Shown here in pieces: positions 8,600 to 18,195 of a DNA stretch of 64,000 nt; the first letter of the stretch is position 1; every line of letters starts with the position of its first letter. Source of the stretch: Candidatus Hydrogenedentota bacterium (GTDB lineage Bacteria; Hydrogenedentota; Hydrogenedentia; Hydrogenedentales; CAITNO01); NCBI GenBank assembly GCA_029776995.1, contig JAKOTZ010000206.1:1-64000 (forward strand), read 5' to 3'. Under the pieces are notes generated by a model. It worked only from the letters and a program-made list of their open reading frames with translations. It was not told where the DNA came from and did no database searches. The translations under genes and the position numbers were made by a program.

Positions 8600-11215
8600 A
8601 TGAGTCGTATCCAGAAAAAACTGGTGGTATTTTTTGGGATAATCGGGTTTGGTACCGTTGCTGTGCTGGGGGTGCTCCTGACCTGGGGGCTGGCACAAGA
8701 ATATGCCCGGATGGAGGAACATTTTTCCAATGACTGCATGCGGCAGGTGGCCGGAGCTTTTGAACAGGAGTTCACTGGGCTGAAAAATAACGTGACCGAC
8801 TGGGGACGCTGGGACGCACTGTACAGTTTTATGTCCACCCGGGATCCGGCTTTTTTGCGGGAAAATATTCCGGAAGCTGTTGTCGGAAATCTGGACTTGG
8901 ACCTGCTGGTTTTGGCGGATAAGGGGGGTGAAGCAGTTGTGGTTTACACCCGACAACTGGCGGAGTCGGGTGTCCGTGATCTCCTGGTCCTGTTACGGTC
9001 CGGCGGACCGCTGTCGGTTGCGGCGGGGGACGTGAATCCGAAAAGCGGCATCGTCTGGCTGGCGGGTGAGCCGCTGATAGCCGCCGCCCATGTAATCACG
9101 TCTGCCGACGGTGCAGCGCCGCCGGCGGGAGTTCTCGTCATGGCGCGGCGGATATCCGAACCGATGCTGAACCGGGTACGCCAGGCGTCCACCCTTACCG
9201 TCAGGGTAGTGGCGGATCCCGGCCCGGAGATGGCGTGGCTGGAGCGGGCTTCCCCGGGCAAACCGGTGTTCCATCCACTGAACAGCCGCGTGGCGCTGGC
9301 GGGCATGGTTATGACAGATATCACCGGCAGGCACCGGATCGCTGTGGTGGCTGATCTGCCGCGGGACCTGCACTGCCAGTTTCTGCTTACCGTGAGTCGT
9401 TTTTTTGCGGGGCTTTTCGTGGTAATGCTGGTGGCGCTGGGGTTGTTCCTTGGATTTCTGAAATGGAACATCATCGACAGGGTGCTTTTTCTGCAACAGG
9501 AAATTGCCACCATCGATCCGGAACAGGCTGATGAGAGCCGGGTTACCTGTGACGGAAAGGACGAAATACGCGACCTGCAGGTTTCCATTAATATATTGCT
9601 GAACAGGATCAGTGAAACCCGAAAGATATTAGTCCGCGAGCGCCAGGTTTTTGACGCGCTGGTGTCCTCGGCCCGGGAGGCGATTTTTCTCATGGATGAC
9701 GCGGGGCGGGTGGTGTTTGCCAACCGGGCGGTAGAGCAGATCTTCGGCTGGCGGCCGGAAGAGATTATCGGCCAGGACCTGCACGATAAGCTTGCGCCGG
9801 AACGCTACCATGAGGATGTGCGGGCAGGCATGAGCGTGTTTCGGGAGACGGGGGAAGGCCTGGCCATTGACAGCACCCTGGAATTGACTGCCCGGCGGCG
9901 GGACGGCTCGGAGTTTCCAGTTGAAGTCTCCCTGGCCGCGCTGCGGATGGACGGGCGATGGCACGCCCTGGGCATCGTTCGGGACATTACCGAGCGCAAG
10001 CGGGCGGAACGGTCAGCCCAGCAGACCGGTGAACTGATGCGGACCATCATGGAAAATATCCGATACGGGGTTCTGCTGATCGATCGAAATTATCGGATTG
10101 TGCTGGCCAACGCGGCTGCCCGCCAGTACGCGGTCCGGCAGGAAGGTGATATCTGTTACCAGGTATATAACCTGTCTGCTCCTACGGCGCCTTGTGTAAC
10201 CTGTCCCGTCACTGGGTGTTTCCAGGACGGGCAGGTCCACGAAACCAGGCGGGTGGTGCGGTACCCGGATGGCCAGCAGCGGATTTTCAGGCTCATGGCC
10301 TTTCCCGTTCGGAGCAGCGTGGGAGCAGGACCGACCGATCTGGTGGTGGAGCTTTTTGAGGATATAACGGAAGAAGAAAACCGCGCGCGGGAAATGAGCC
10401 AGCACCAGCGCCTGGAAGCCGTAGGGCGCCTGGCGGCGGGGATTGCCCACGAGATCAATACGCCGATTCAGTACGTTGGCGACAACCTGGAATTCCTGGG
10501 TGAAGCGATTGCCGCGTTCTGCGCGCGGCTGGACGGAGGCGAGTCCGGAACGTCAGCCAGTGATGATGACATCGCGTTCTTTATCGCGGAGGCGCCCAGG
10601 GCGGTAACGCAGGCCCGCGAGGGGGTGGACCGGGTCGCCACGATTGTACGGGCCATGAAAGCCTTTTCCCACCCGAGCACCGCGGAAAAGACACTTAGAA
10701 ACATTAACCAGGATATCCTGAACACGGTGACAGTCTCCAGGAACGAATGGAAATACGTCGCGGATGTCAGGACGGAGCTGGACGAATCTCTGCCGCCGGT
10801 TCCCTGTTACCCGGGAGAATTGAACCAGGTGTACCTGAACCTGATCGTCAATGCGGCGCACGCGATCGGAGACAAGGTGGGCCGGAACAGCGAGGAGAAG
10901 GGGCTGATCACGATTGCCACCCGTCAGGTGGGACAGCAGGCGGAAATCCGGATCAGCGATACGGGAACCGGGATACCGGAATCGGTCCGGGATAAGATTT
11001 TTGAACCGTTCTTTACCACCAAGGAAGTGGGACGCGGGACCGGCCAGGGGCTGGCCATTGCCCGGGACGTGATCGTGAACAAACACGGCGGCACGATTAC
11101 CTTCGAGACCCGGGAGGGTGAAGGGACCACCTTTATCATACGGCTGCCTCTGGGAGAGCCGGAACCGCAAGATCATGACAGTGAAAAGCGAAGCCGAAAG
11201 GAGGAGGGTGCATGA
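8600..11215 (+). CDS. Membrane sensor histidine kinase (CHASE4-like sensor, two PAS domains, HisKA, HATPase_c)
   Basis: CHASE4-like 'NNVTDWGRWDALYSFM'; PAS; 'RLEAVGRLAAGIAHEINTPIQYV' H-box; 'DTGTGIPESVRDKIFEPFFTTKEVGRGTGQGLAIARDVI' G-boxes. GTG at 8594 is an alternative start. Confidence 0.9.
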   Translation: MSRIQKKLVVFFGIIGFGTVAVLGVLLTWGLAQEYARMEEHFSNDCMRQVAGAFEQEFTGLKNNVTDWGRWDALYSFMSTRDPAFLRENIPEAVVGNLDLDLLVLADKGGEAVVVYTRQLAESGVRDLLVLLRSGGPLSVAAGDVNPKSGIVWLAGEPLIAAAHVITSADGAAPPAGVLVMARRISEPMLNRVRQASTLTVRVVADPGPEMAWLERASPGKPVFHPLNSRVALAGMVMTDITGRHRIAVVADLPRDLHCQFLLTVSRFFAGLFVVMLVALGLFLGFLKWNIIDRVLFLQQEIATIDPEQADESRVTCDGKDEIRDLQVSINILLNRISETRKILVRERQVFDALVSSAREAIFLMDDAGRVVFANRAVEQIFGWRPEEIIGQDLHDKLAPERYHEDVRAGMSVFRETGEGLAIDSTLELTARRRDGSEFPVEVSLAALRMDGRWHALGIVRDITERKRAERSAQQTGELMRTIMENIRYGVLLIDRNYRIVLANAAARQYAVRQEGDICYQVYNLSAPTAPCVTCPVTGCFQDGQVHETRRVVRYPDGQQRIFRLMAFPVRSSVGAGPTDLVVELFEDITEEENRAREMSQHQRLEAVGRLAAGIAHEINTPIQYVGDNLEFLGEAIAAFCARLDGGESGTSASDDDIAFFIAEAPRAVTQAREGVDRVATIVRAMKAFSHPSTAEKTLRNINQDILNTVTVSRNEWKYVADVRTELDESLPPVPCYPGELNQVYLNLIVNAAHAIGDKVGRNSEEKGLITIATRQVGQQAEIRISDTGTGIPESVRDKIFEPFFTTKEVGRGTGQGLAIARDVIVNKHGGTITFETREGEGTTFIIRLPLGEPEPQDHDSEKRSRKEEGA

Positions 11216-12411
11216 GAACGGTGCTTTTCGTGGATGATGAACAGGGCGTGCTGGACGGATTGCGGCGGATGCTGTTTCCCTTGCGGCGGGAGTGGAACCA
11301 GCTGTTTGCCGGGAGCGGCGAGGAGGCCCTGCGGATGTTGGACGAGCATCCGGTGGATGTTATCGTGTCTGATATGCGGATGCCCGGCATGGACGGCGCG
11401 GCCCTGCTCAGGGAGGTGCGCCGGCGGCATCCTGAGGTGATACGGTTTGTCCTGACCGGCCAGACTGATGATGAATCGGTATACCGGACCGTGGGCGACG
11501 CCCACCAGTTCCTGATGAAGCCATGCCCGCCGGATGTGCTCAAAAATGCCATCGGCCGGGCGCTGGCGCTGCGGGAACGGCTGGCCAATCCGGCTGTGGC
11601 CAGCCTGGCCACGGAAATGGGAGAACTTCCCGCGCTGCCTGAGACCTACCGCCAGTTGTGCGATGAATTGAATTCCCCGGAGGGGTCAGTGGCCAACGTC
11701 GGGCGGATTATCGAAAAAGATCCCGCCATGACCGCGAAGATTCTTCAGCTGGTCAACTCAGCTTTTTTTGGCCTGCGCCGTCCGGTTTCCACGGCATCCC
11801 AGGCGGTGGCCATGCTGGGGCTGGAAACCATCCGGTCGCTGGTACTGGGGGTGGGACTCTTCTCGCATTTCGAGCGGCTCCAGTTTGCCGAAGGGTTTTC
11901 CCTTCGTAACCTGTGGGACCACAGCATGGAGACGGCCCGCGCGGTCCACGTGATCAGCGACATGGAAAAGATTTCCCCGGCAGATACGGACGCGCTGTAC
12001 ACGGCCGCGCTCCTGCATGACGCCGGAGAAGCGCTGCTGGCCTCAGGGCCGCGGGAGTATTTTGGGCATTGCGCGGCTTTTGCGGAACTGAACGAGGTTT
12101 CACTGGAGGCCGCGGAACGGGAGGTATTTTCGTGTACCCATGCGGAATTGGCGGCCTATCTGCTGGGGATATGGTCTCTTCCGGACATCATCGTGGAAGC
12201 GGTGTTGTTTCACCATCACCCGGAGGAAGTGAACGGGGAGGGACTGCACGGGCCATTGGTCCTGTTCTGCGCGGACGTTTTGTGTGGCCATTCAGACCGG
12301 GTATGGTCCGCGCATCCGGATATGGAACAGCCGATTAAACTGCTGTGCGGGAAGGGTTTGGAGGAAAAATTCGGGGCATGGCGGAAACGCTGGGAGGAGA
12401 TACAGTCATGA
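11212..12411 (+). CDS. Response regulator with HDOD output domain
   Basis: REC 'VLFVDDEQG...VDVIVSDMRMPGMDG...LMKPCPP'; HDOD 'LPALPETYRQL...DPAMTAKILQLVNSAFFG...LLHDAGEALL'. ATGA overlap with kinase gene. Confidence 0.9.
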   Translation: MRTVLFVDDEQGVLDGLRRMLFPLRREWNQLFAGSGEEALRMLDEHPVDVIVSDMRMPGMDGAALLREVRRRHPEVIRFVLTGQTDDESVYRTVGDAHQFLMKPCPPDVLKNAIGRALALRERLANPAVASLATEMGELPALPETYRQLCDELNSPEGSVANVGRIIEKDPAMTAKILQLVNSAFFGLRRPVSTASQAVAMLGLETIRSLVLGVGLFSHFERLQFAEGFSLRNLWDHSMETARAVHVISDMEKISPADTDALYTAALLHDAGEALLASGPREYFGHCAAFAELNEVSLEAAEREVFSCTHAELAAYLLGIWSLPDIIVEAVLFHHHPEEVNGEGLHGPLVLFCADVLCGHSDRVWSAHPDMEQPIKLLCGKGLEEKFGAWRKRWEEIQS

Positions 12412-13568
12412 GCGCCATGGAAGAACGCATCCTGTTCGTCGATGATGATCCGAACATACTGGAGACCTATCAGCGAAAACTGGGGAGGGTGCTGCGGGTA
12501 TTCACGGCCCAGGGTCCCCATGTGGGACTCAGGACCCTGCAGGAGAAGGGACCTTTCGCCGTGGTGGTTTCGGACATGAAAATGCCCCTGATGAACGGCA
12601 TTGAATTCCTTAAAAAGGTGAAAGAAATCTCTCCCAACACCGTGCGGATTATGCTGACCGGGAACGCGGACATCAATGACGCCATGGAAGCGGTGAACGA
12701 AGGCGCCATTTTCCGGTTTCTGCTCAAACCCTGTCCGTCTGAAATCTTCGCGAAATCGCTGATCGCGGCCATTGAACAGTACCGCCTGGTCGTGGCGGAG
12801 CGGGAACTGCTGGAGGGAACCCTGACGGGCATGGTGGCCATGCTGACTGAAATCCTGTCCTGGACCCGGCCGGAAATTTTCGGGCTGGTCATGAACCTGC
12901 GCGGTTTCGCGCGGAGCATCGCCTCCCGCATGAACGTGGAGAACCTTTGGGAGCTGGAATTGGCCGCAACGCTCTGCCCGATCGGATATCTCGCGCTGCC
13001 CCACGAAATCGTCCACAAAAAAGAACGGGGCGAACCGCTCACGGAGGAAGAAACCCGTTCTCTGGAGAGCGTCCCCAGCATCGGCCATGACCTGATCGTT
13101 AACATTCCCCGCATGGAACGGGTAGCCAAGGTAGTGCTGTACCACGATAAAAGGTACGATGAGTCAGGCTATCCGCCCGATAACGTGGCCGGGGAGGCTA
13201 TTCCCCTGAATTCCCGGATCCTGAAGGTCGCGCTGGATTACACCCGGCTCCGTGAATCGGGCAGGCCGCGTTTCGAATGTGTCCAGGAGATGAAACAGCG
13301 TACGGGATGGTATGATCCCGCGGTGCTCGAAGCCCTGGGGGCGGGATCCGCGGAGGCGCCGCGCCGGGAAGTGCGGGTGGCGCAGGTCTACGCGTGCGAT
13401 CTTAAGCCGGGCATGACGCTGGCAGATCCGATTGTCACGGACAGCGGGCTCAAGCTGATGTCCGCGGGCACCGTGCTGACCGAGCCGATGCTGGTCCGGT
13501 TCCGGAAGTATCTGGAAACCAACCGCGTCAAAGAACCCATCGTGATCCGCCTGCCCGACTCGGAATAA
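12408..13568 (+). CDS. Response regulator with degenerate HD-GYP output domain
   Basis: REC 'ILFVDDDPNILETYQRKLG'; HD-GYP-like region 'LAATLCPIGYLALPHEIV...VLYHDKRYDESGYPPDNVAGEAIPLNSRILKV' with HD replaced by CP. ATGA overlap. Confidence 0.85.
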   Translation: MSAMEERILFVDDDPNILETYQRKLGRVLRVFTAQGPHVGLRTLQEKGPFAVVVSDMKMPLMNGIEFLKKVKEISPNTVRIMLTGNADINDAMEAVNEGAIFRFLLKPCPSEIFAKSLIAAIEQYRLVVAERELLEGTLTGMVAMLTEILSWTRPEIFGLVMNLRGFARSIASRMNVENLWELELAATLCPIGYLALPHEIVHKKERGEPLTEEETRSLESVPSIGHDLIVNIPRMERVAKVVLYHDKRYDESGYPPDNVAGEAIPLNSRILKVALDYTRLRESGRPRFECVQEMKQRTGWYDPAVLEALGAGSAEAPRREVRVAQVYACDLKPGMTLADPIVTDSGLKLMSAGTVLTEPMLVRFRKYLETNRVKEPIVIRLPDSE

Positions 13569-13577
13569 ACGGAGGCA

Positions 13578-14987
13578 TTACTCCAGATTATATTTCCGGA
13601 TTTTATACTGCAGGGTAGTGCGTTTGAGTCCGAGATGCTGGGCTGCCCGGCTCTTGTTCCATCGGAAACGTTCCAGCGCGCCCAGGATGAGTTCGCGCTC
13701 GATCCGCTCGCGGGTAGACAGCAGCAGGGGCGATTCTTCCGCGTACTGGCTGTCCTGATCTTCCGGAGGCTTTTCCGGTTCCTCTTCCACGAAAGCTTCC
13801 GAAATCAGTTCAGGCGGAAGCTCATCGCGGGTGATCCGGTTGGACTCGGCGAGAACCACGCCCCGCTCCAGTACGTTGCGCAGCTCCCGGACGTTTCCGG
13901 GCCAAGCGTACCGCATGAAAATCGACAGGACGTCCTCGTCTATGGCATCCACCTGCTTGCCGAACTCCTGGCTGAATCCGCGCAGGAAATGCTCGACCAG
14001 CGGCGGGATATCATCAGGCCGCTGCCGCAGCGGGGGAATTTCCACGGAAAACACTTTGAGCCGGTAATAAAGGTCTTCGCGGAACTGGCCGTTTTCAATT
14101 GCAGTTTTCAGGTCGCGGTTGGTCGCCGCGACAATCCGCACGTCCACCCTGATGGTTTCGGATCCGCCCACCCGTTCCAGTTCTCCCTCCTGCAGCACCC
14201 GGAGCAGTTTAACCTGGATAGGCGGCGGGATTTCGCCCACTTCGTCCAGCAGGAGCGTGCCGCCGTGGGCGCGTTCGAACCGTCCCAGTCGGCGCTCGGT
14301 GGCGCCGGTGAACGCGCCCTTTTCGTGACCGAACAGTTCACTTTCCAGGATCCCCGGAGCCAGGGCGGCGCAGTTGACGGCGATAAATGGTTTATCGGCT
14401 CGGGGACTGGCCTGATGCAGCGCCCGCGCGAATACTTCTTTGCCCACGCCGCTGGGGCCCGTGATCAGCACGGCGCTTTTAGATGGCGCGATCTTCCGCA
14501 GCATCCAGTTCAGGCGCTGCGTGGTTTCGCTCGCGCCGATCAGCCCGACGGGCGCGGCCGGGATTGTGCCGGAACGCTGCGCCTGTTTTTTTTGGATTAC
14601 CCGGCGGACCCGCGCCTCAATTTCCTCCAGCTTGAAGGGTTTCGCGAGAAAGTCCAGCGCACCGAGCCGCATGGCTTCAACAGCCGTCTGGATGGTGCCG
14701 TACGCGGTGATGACGACGACCTCCGTATCGGTGTTCCGGTTTTTGATGGCTTTAAGCAGGTCGATGCCGGACATGCCCGGCATGGCGAGGTCCGTGATCA
14801 CGAGGTCAAAAGAACGTTTCTCGAGCCATTTCATGGCCTCCTCACCGGAACCCGCGTCGACCGTGTCAAATCCGAGGTCCGTCAAAAAGGATTTCAGCAG
14901 CACGCGCATGTTGCGCCGGTCATCCACCACAATCGCGGAGAATCCGGCGGATGCCGCGGAAGGATGGTTTTCCTGTGGAATGCTCAT
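13578..14987 (-). CDS. NtrC-family sigma-54-dependent response regulator
   Basis: REC + AAA+ (GPSGVGKE Walker A, GAFTGA motif, [12 protein letters not shown]) + Fis-type HTH '[23 protein letters not shown]'. Confidence 0.93.
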   Translation of the reverse strand: MSIPQENHPSAASAGFSAIVVDDRRNMRVLLKSFLTDLGFDTVDAGSGEEAMKWLEKRSFDLVITDLAMPGMSGIDLLKAIKNRNTDTEVVVITAYGTIQTAVEAMRLGALDFLAKPFKLEEIEARVRRVIQKKQAQRSGTIPAAPVGLIGASETTQRLNWMLRKIAPSKSAVLITGPSGVGKEVFARALHQASPRADKPFIAVNCAALAPGILESELFGHEKGAFTGATERRLGRFERAHGGTLLLDEVGEIPPPIQVKLLRVLQEGELERVGGSETIRVDVRIVAATNRDLKTAIENGQFREDLYYRLKVFSVEIPPLRQRPDDIPPLVEHFLRGFSQEFGKQVDAIDEDVLSIFMRYAWPGNVRELRNVLERGVVLAESNRITRDELPPELISEAFVEEEPEKPPEDQDSQYAEESPLLLSTRERIERELILGALERFRWNKSRAAQHLGLKRTTLQYKIRKYNLE

Positions 14988-15337
14988 GAATCGCCGCCTT
15001 TGAAAAGATCATCCAGCGTTGGACGTTTTGGTTCCGGCTCTCCCAGCAGTTCATAGGCGCGGCGCCGGTTTTCTTCCATATGGCCGGGATCCCGGGTTTC
15101 ATCCGTCCGGAACGCGAAGTCGTCACAGTAATTGAATTTCCGGCGGTCCCCAACCCATTCCGTGGTCGGGATGCGGCACTGGTTGTGCGCGGCAGGGTCG
15201 TGAAAACGGCAGTTGAGGCAGCAGTGCCAGTACGCGCCGCAGCTGGAACAGGTGTCGCGGTAGGCCGGCCGGGGTTTGTCGCCCGGCCATGGCGTTCCGC
15301 AGTGGTGGCATTTGGGGCTTCTGGGCACGTCGTTCAT
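14984..15337 (-). CDS. Small Cys-rich (zinc-ribbon-like) protein coupled to NtrC-family regulator
   Basis: 'CHHCGTPWPG...CSSCGAYWHCCLNCRFHD...QCRI...YCDDF'; stop overlaps regulator start by 4 nt. Confidence 0.7.
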   Translation of the reverse strand: MNDVPRSPKCHHCGTPWPGDKPRPAYRDTCSSCGAYWHCCLNCRFHDPAAHNQCRIPTTEWVGDRRKFNYCDDFAFRTDETRDPGHMEENRRRAYELLGEPEPKRPTLDDLFKGGDS

Positions 15338-15341
15338 GGCA

Positions 15342-16382
15342 TTATGGCGCCGGCGGGGCCGGTTCGGAAGCTCTGGCCACCCAGGGGACATCATTGATTT
15401 TTGGGACCGCCTGTTCCAGCAGGACCCAGAGGGCCAGGATGGTGGTGTGGCCGTTGCTGACCAGTTCAGGCGCTTTCAGGTCGTAGGCGTTGGCCCACCC
15501 CCCGTCGGGAAGCTGCGCGGCCACCATTTTTTCCACCCATGCCGGCTTGACCCGCCCCGGCACGCGCAGGTAACACAGCATGGCCATGCATTCAATGCCA
15601 AGGTCGGTGTCAGGGCCGTTCTGGCTGATCAGTTTCTCCATCGCGCGGATCAGTCTTTCCCGCAGTTCATTCGCGCCCGCCTGATCGGTAACGCATCCTT
15701 TTTCCTGAAGCCACTGCAGAGACAATGCCAGGTGGGTATAGAAATAATCCGCGATCATCTTGAAGGTTCCCATCCGATCCTTGGGCGGAAGGGAGTCCAC
15801 GTAGTTCATTTTGGAAATCATCTGGGCGATGGTATCTTCCGGAATGGGCATGACGTCGCAATACAGGGCCGCGGTCATAAAATCGTCCATGGTATCCAGC
15901 TTTTCGGGTATGGTGCCCCGGAAGCGGAAACCGGGTTCCGTGAGCCGGAAATAGCGCTCCTGTTCTACAGGAGTGATCGTTACGCCCAGGTCCGGTTTGA
16001 GCTGATTTACCGCGCGGTACCGCTCATGCAGGCCGAACCGGCGCTGCAGGAAATCCAGGATGGCAATGTGGGTCCAGCGCGCCGCGGCCCGGTCGTTCAG
16101 CATGAACCAGAGTGCCCGGTCAATGTGGGACGCCCAGCGGCTGTCGCCATACGGGCGGGGATCTCCGGGCCAGGGGAAATCGCCCGGCATTTGGGGAATC
16201 CGGCTTTTGTAGTTTGGCGGGACGCTTCCGGCGTTTTCGGCCGGCGGCGCGACATTGCCGCTTTTGGCATTTTCAGCGGCCGGGGCAGCCGGCGCGCTGT
16301 CCTGCGCGTGAGCGTACGGCAGGCCGGCCAGCCCGGCGGCCAGAACTGCCAGCGTCATTAACCGAATGTACTGCCGTGCCAT
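15342..16382 (-). CDS. Secreted protein with prenyltransferase/squalene-oxidase-like (QW-type) repeat
   Basis: Signal peptide; 'MVAAQLPDGGWANAYD' QxxxGGW-type repeat near C-term. Confidence 0.6.
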   Translation of the reverse strand: MARQYIRLMTLAVLAAGLAGLPYAHAQDSAPAAPAAENAKSGNVAPPAENAGSVPPNYKSRIPQMPGDFPWPGDPRPYGDSRWASHIDRALWFMLNDRAAARWTHIAILDFLQRRFGLHERYRAVNQLKPDLGVTITPVEQERYFRLTEPGFRFRGTIPEKLDTMDDFMTAALYCDVMPIPEDTIAQMISKMNYVDSLPPKDRMGTFKMIADYFYTHLALSLQWLQEKGCVTDQAGANELRERLIRAMEKLISQNGPDTDLGIECMAMLCYLRVPGRVKPAWVEKMVAAQLPDGGWANAYDLKAPELVSNGHTTILALWVLLEQAVPKINDVPWVARASEPAPPAP

Positions 16383-16498
16383 GTCAGCATCCTCCAGCGG
16401 ATTTTTCTGTTCACCAGTAAGTATATACAGCATCCCGGATTTTATAAAACTCATGCGGGAACAGAGGCGCCCGTATCTGTGTTTCTAGGGCAGAACGT

Positions 16499-17113
16499 TT
16501 GATGGCCATGAGAGGAAAACCCATGCTCAAGAAAATTTTTTCCGCGTTAACCCTGTTCGCGCCGCTTCTGGGCTGCCAGACCCATACCCTGGCGGTGGAA
16601 CCGCCTGCCGTGGGCAGTCCGCTGGACCTGACGGTGAAAGACATCGACGGGCGTGACGTAAACCTTGCGGACTACAAGGGACAGGTTGTCATGATCGTGA
16701 ATGTCGCGTCCAAATGCGGGCTGACCCCCCAGTACGAAAAACTGGAGGCGCTTTACCGGAAATATAAGGACCAGGGCTTCGTAATCCTCGGGTTCCCCGC
16801 GAATAATTTTATGGGACAGGAACCGGGAACTAACGAGGAGATTAAACAGTTCTGTTCCACAAAATACAACGTTACCTTCCCGATGTTCAGCAAAATTTCG
16901 GTGAAAGGCGATGATATCGCGCCGCTCTATGCCTGGCTGACCTCAAAGGACACCAATCCGGAATTTTCCGGAGACATCGAGTGGAACTTTGCCAAGTTCC
17001 TGGTCGGGCGGGACGGCAAAGTGAAAGCCCGGTTCAGTCCGCGAACTGCTCCGGATGACGCGTCGGTGACTGCGGCGATCGAGAAAGAACTGGCTGCTTC
17101 AGCCTCCAAGTAA
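16499..17113 (+). CDS. Glutathione peroxidase family protein (Cys type, exported/lipoprotein-like)
   Basis: 'VVMIVNVASKCGLTPQYEKLEALY...VILGFPANNFMGQEPGTNEEI...WNFAKFLVGRDG'; N-term 'LFAPLLGC'. Confidence 0.9.
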   Translation: MMAMRGKPMLKKIFSALTLFAPLLGCQTHTLAVEPPAVGSPLDLTVKDIDGRDVNLADYKGQVVMIVNVASKCGLTPQYEKLEALYRKYKDQGFVILGFPANNFMGQEPGTNEEIKQFCSTKYNVTFPMFSKISVKGDDIAPLYAWLTSKDTNPEFSGDIEWNFAKFLVGRDGKVKARFSPRTAPDDASVTAAIEKELAASASK

Positions 17114-17116
17114 AGG

Positions 17117-18055
17117 TTATGTCGGTGGCGGCTTAAACAGGTCCCCCTGGGTGGGTCCGGCATGTTCCAGCATCCCGCGAATCGTGTCTTTAGAGAGCGC
17201 GTCAGGCCCGGAAAAAACCAGCCACGGGATTACGTTTTTAAATGTATCCGGCGGCCTGTAACAGGCGACCGGCCTGTTCAGTCCGGCGGCGATCCGGGCG
17301 GTGCGGATGCTGCCGCCCTCCTTGCGGGGCTCCACAACCCAGACGGCCTGAGCCATCGCGGCGATCAGCCGGTTCCGCTGTACCGCGGCGTGAGTCGTCC
17401 AAAGGGCGCCCGGTAAAGATTCGCTGAGGAAAAGCGCGCGCCCCGAGATTGCCGCTTCAATCCAGGCCGGACAGTAACCCAGGATGTCAGCCGGCACGAT
17501 GAATATTGTATTCCCCCCTGATTCCAGCGCGGCGTTGTGGGCGGCGGCATCTATTCCGGCGGCGCCCCCGCTGACCACCGCGCAGTCCAGCGCAACCAGC
17601 GTTTCCGCGCAGCGGGTGGCAAAACGGACACCGTCCCCGGAGGGCGCGCGCGTGCCGACAATCCCGCCCCGCCAACGCGCGTTGGCCAGATCCGTATTCC
17701 CCAGGGCCAGCGCGAATGGGGGCATGTCACTGTCCAGGCTTTCCCGCCACGCTGCCGGATAAGCCTTGTCCTCTGGGAGAAGCATCCGAAGTCCGCGCGC
17801 GCGGATGCTGTCGTGATGGTGTTGAGCCTTCGCCGCCAGTTCCGCCAGGGAGTCCAGGGGAAGCGCCAGCGCGTCCGTCGCGAAAATCCCGGCCGCTTCC
17901 CGGATGGCGCCTTCGCGCAGAATGCTCCAGGCCCGCTCGGCGTCTAAATGCGGCCGGGACATCACGCGGTTGATGCGGACACGCCCCCAGCCCGCGCAGA
18001 GCGACAGGCACAGCGCGAGCAGTTCACGGGCTGTTCTCCGCGTATCCTCAGTCAT
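17117..18055 (-). CDS. dprA: DNA processing protein DprA
   Basis: 'GIVGTRAPSGDGVRFATRCAETLVALDCAVVSGGAAGIDAAAHNAALESGGNTIFIVPADI' Rossmann DprA core. Confidence 0.88.
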   Translation of the reverse strand: MTEDTRRTARELLALCLSLCAGWGRVRINRVMSRPHLDAERAWSILREGAIREAAGIFATDALALPLDSLAELAAKAQHHHDSIRARGLRMLLPEDKAYPAAWRESLDSDMPPFALALGNTDLANARWRGGIVGTRAPSGDGVRFATRCAETLVALDCAVVSGGAAGIDAAAHNAALESGGNTIFIVPADILGYCPAWIEAAISGRALFLSESLPGALWTTHAAVQRNRLIAAMAQAVWVVEPRKEGGSIRTARIAAGLNRPVACYRPPDTFKNVIPWLVFSGPDALSKDTIRGMLEHAGPTQGDLFKPPPT

Positions 18056-18133
18056 GCCTGGTGTATCCGGTCGGGAAGGGTGATGGGGGCCGAACCCGCA
18101 TTCTGACGGAGCTGATTTCCGCCCGGCCTGTTC

Positions 18134-18158
18134 AGCATACCAGAAAAACTGGTATGAT
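18134..18158. promoter_or_regulatory. Back-to-back divergent extended -10 elements (minus TGGTATGCT, plus TGGTATGAT) in an 8-bp dyad
   Basis: CATACCAG-AAAAA-CTGGTATG; minus motif 18142..18134 towards dprA, plus motif 18150..18158 towards the FAD/Fe-S gene. Confidence 0.55.
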
Positions 18159-18195
18159 ACCCCCTGTGGGAGGGGTGCCATAGGACTGTACCGTC

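Noticed and set aside
13635-15056. 473-aa plus-strand ORF over the NtrC-family gene
   Set aside because: Shadow of the clearly assigned minus-strand regulator.
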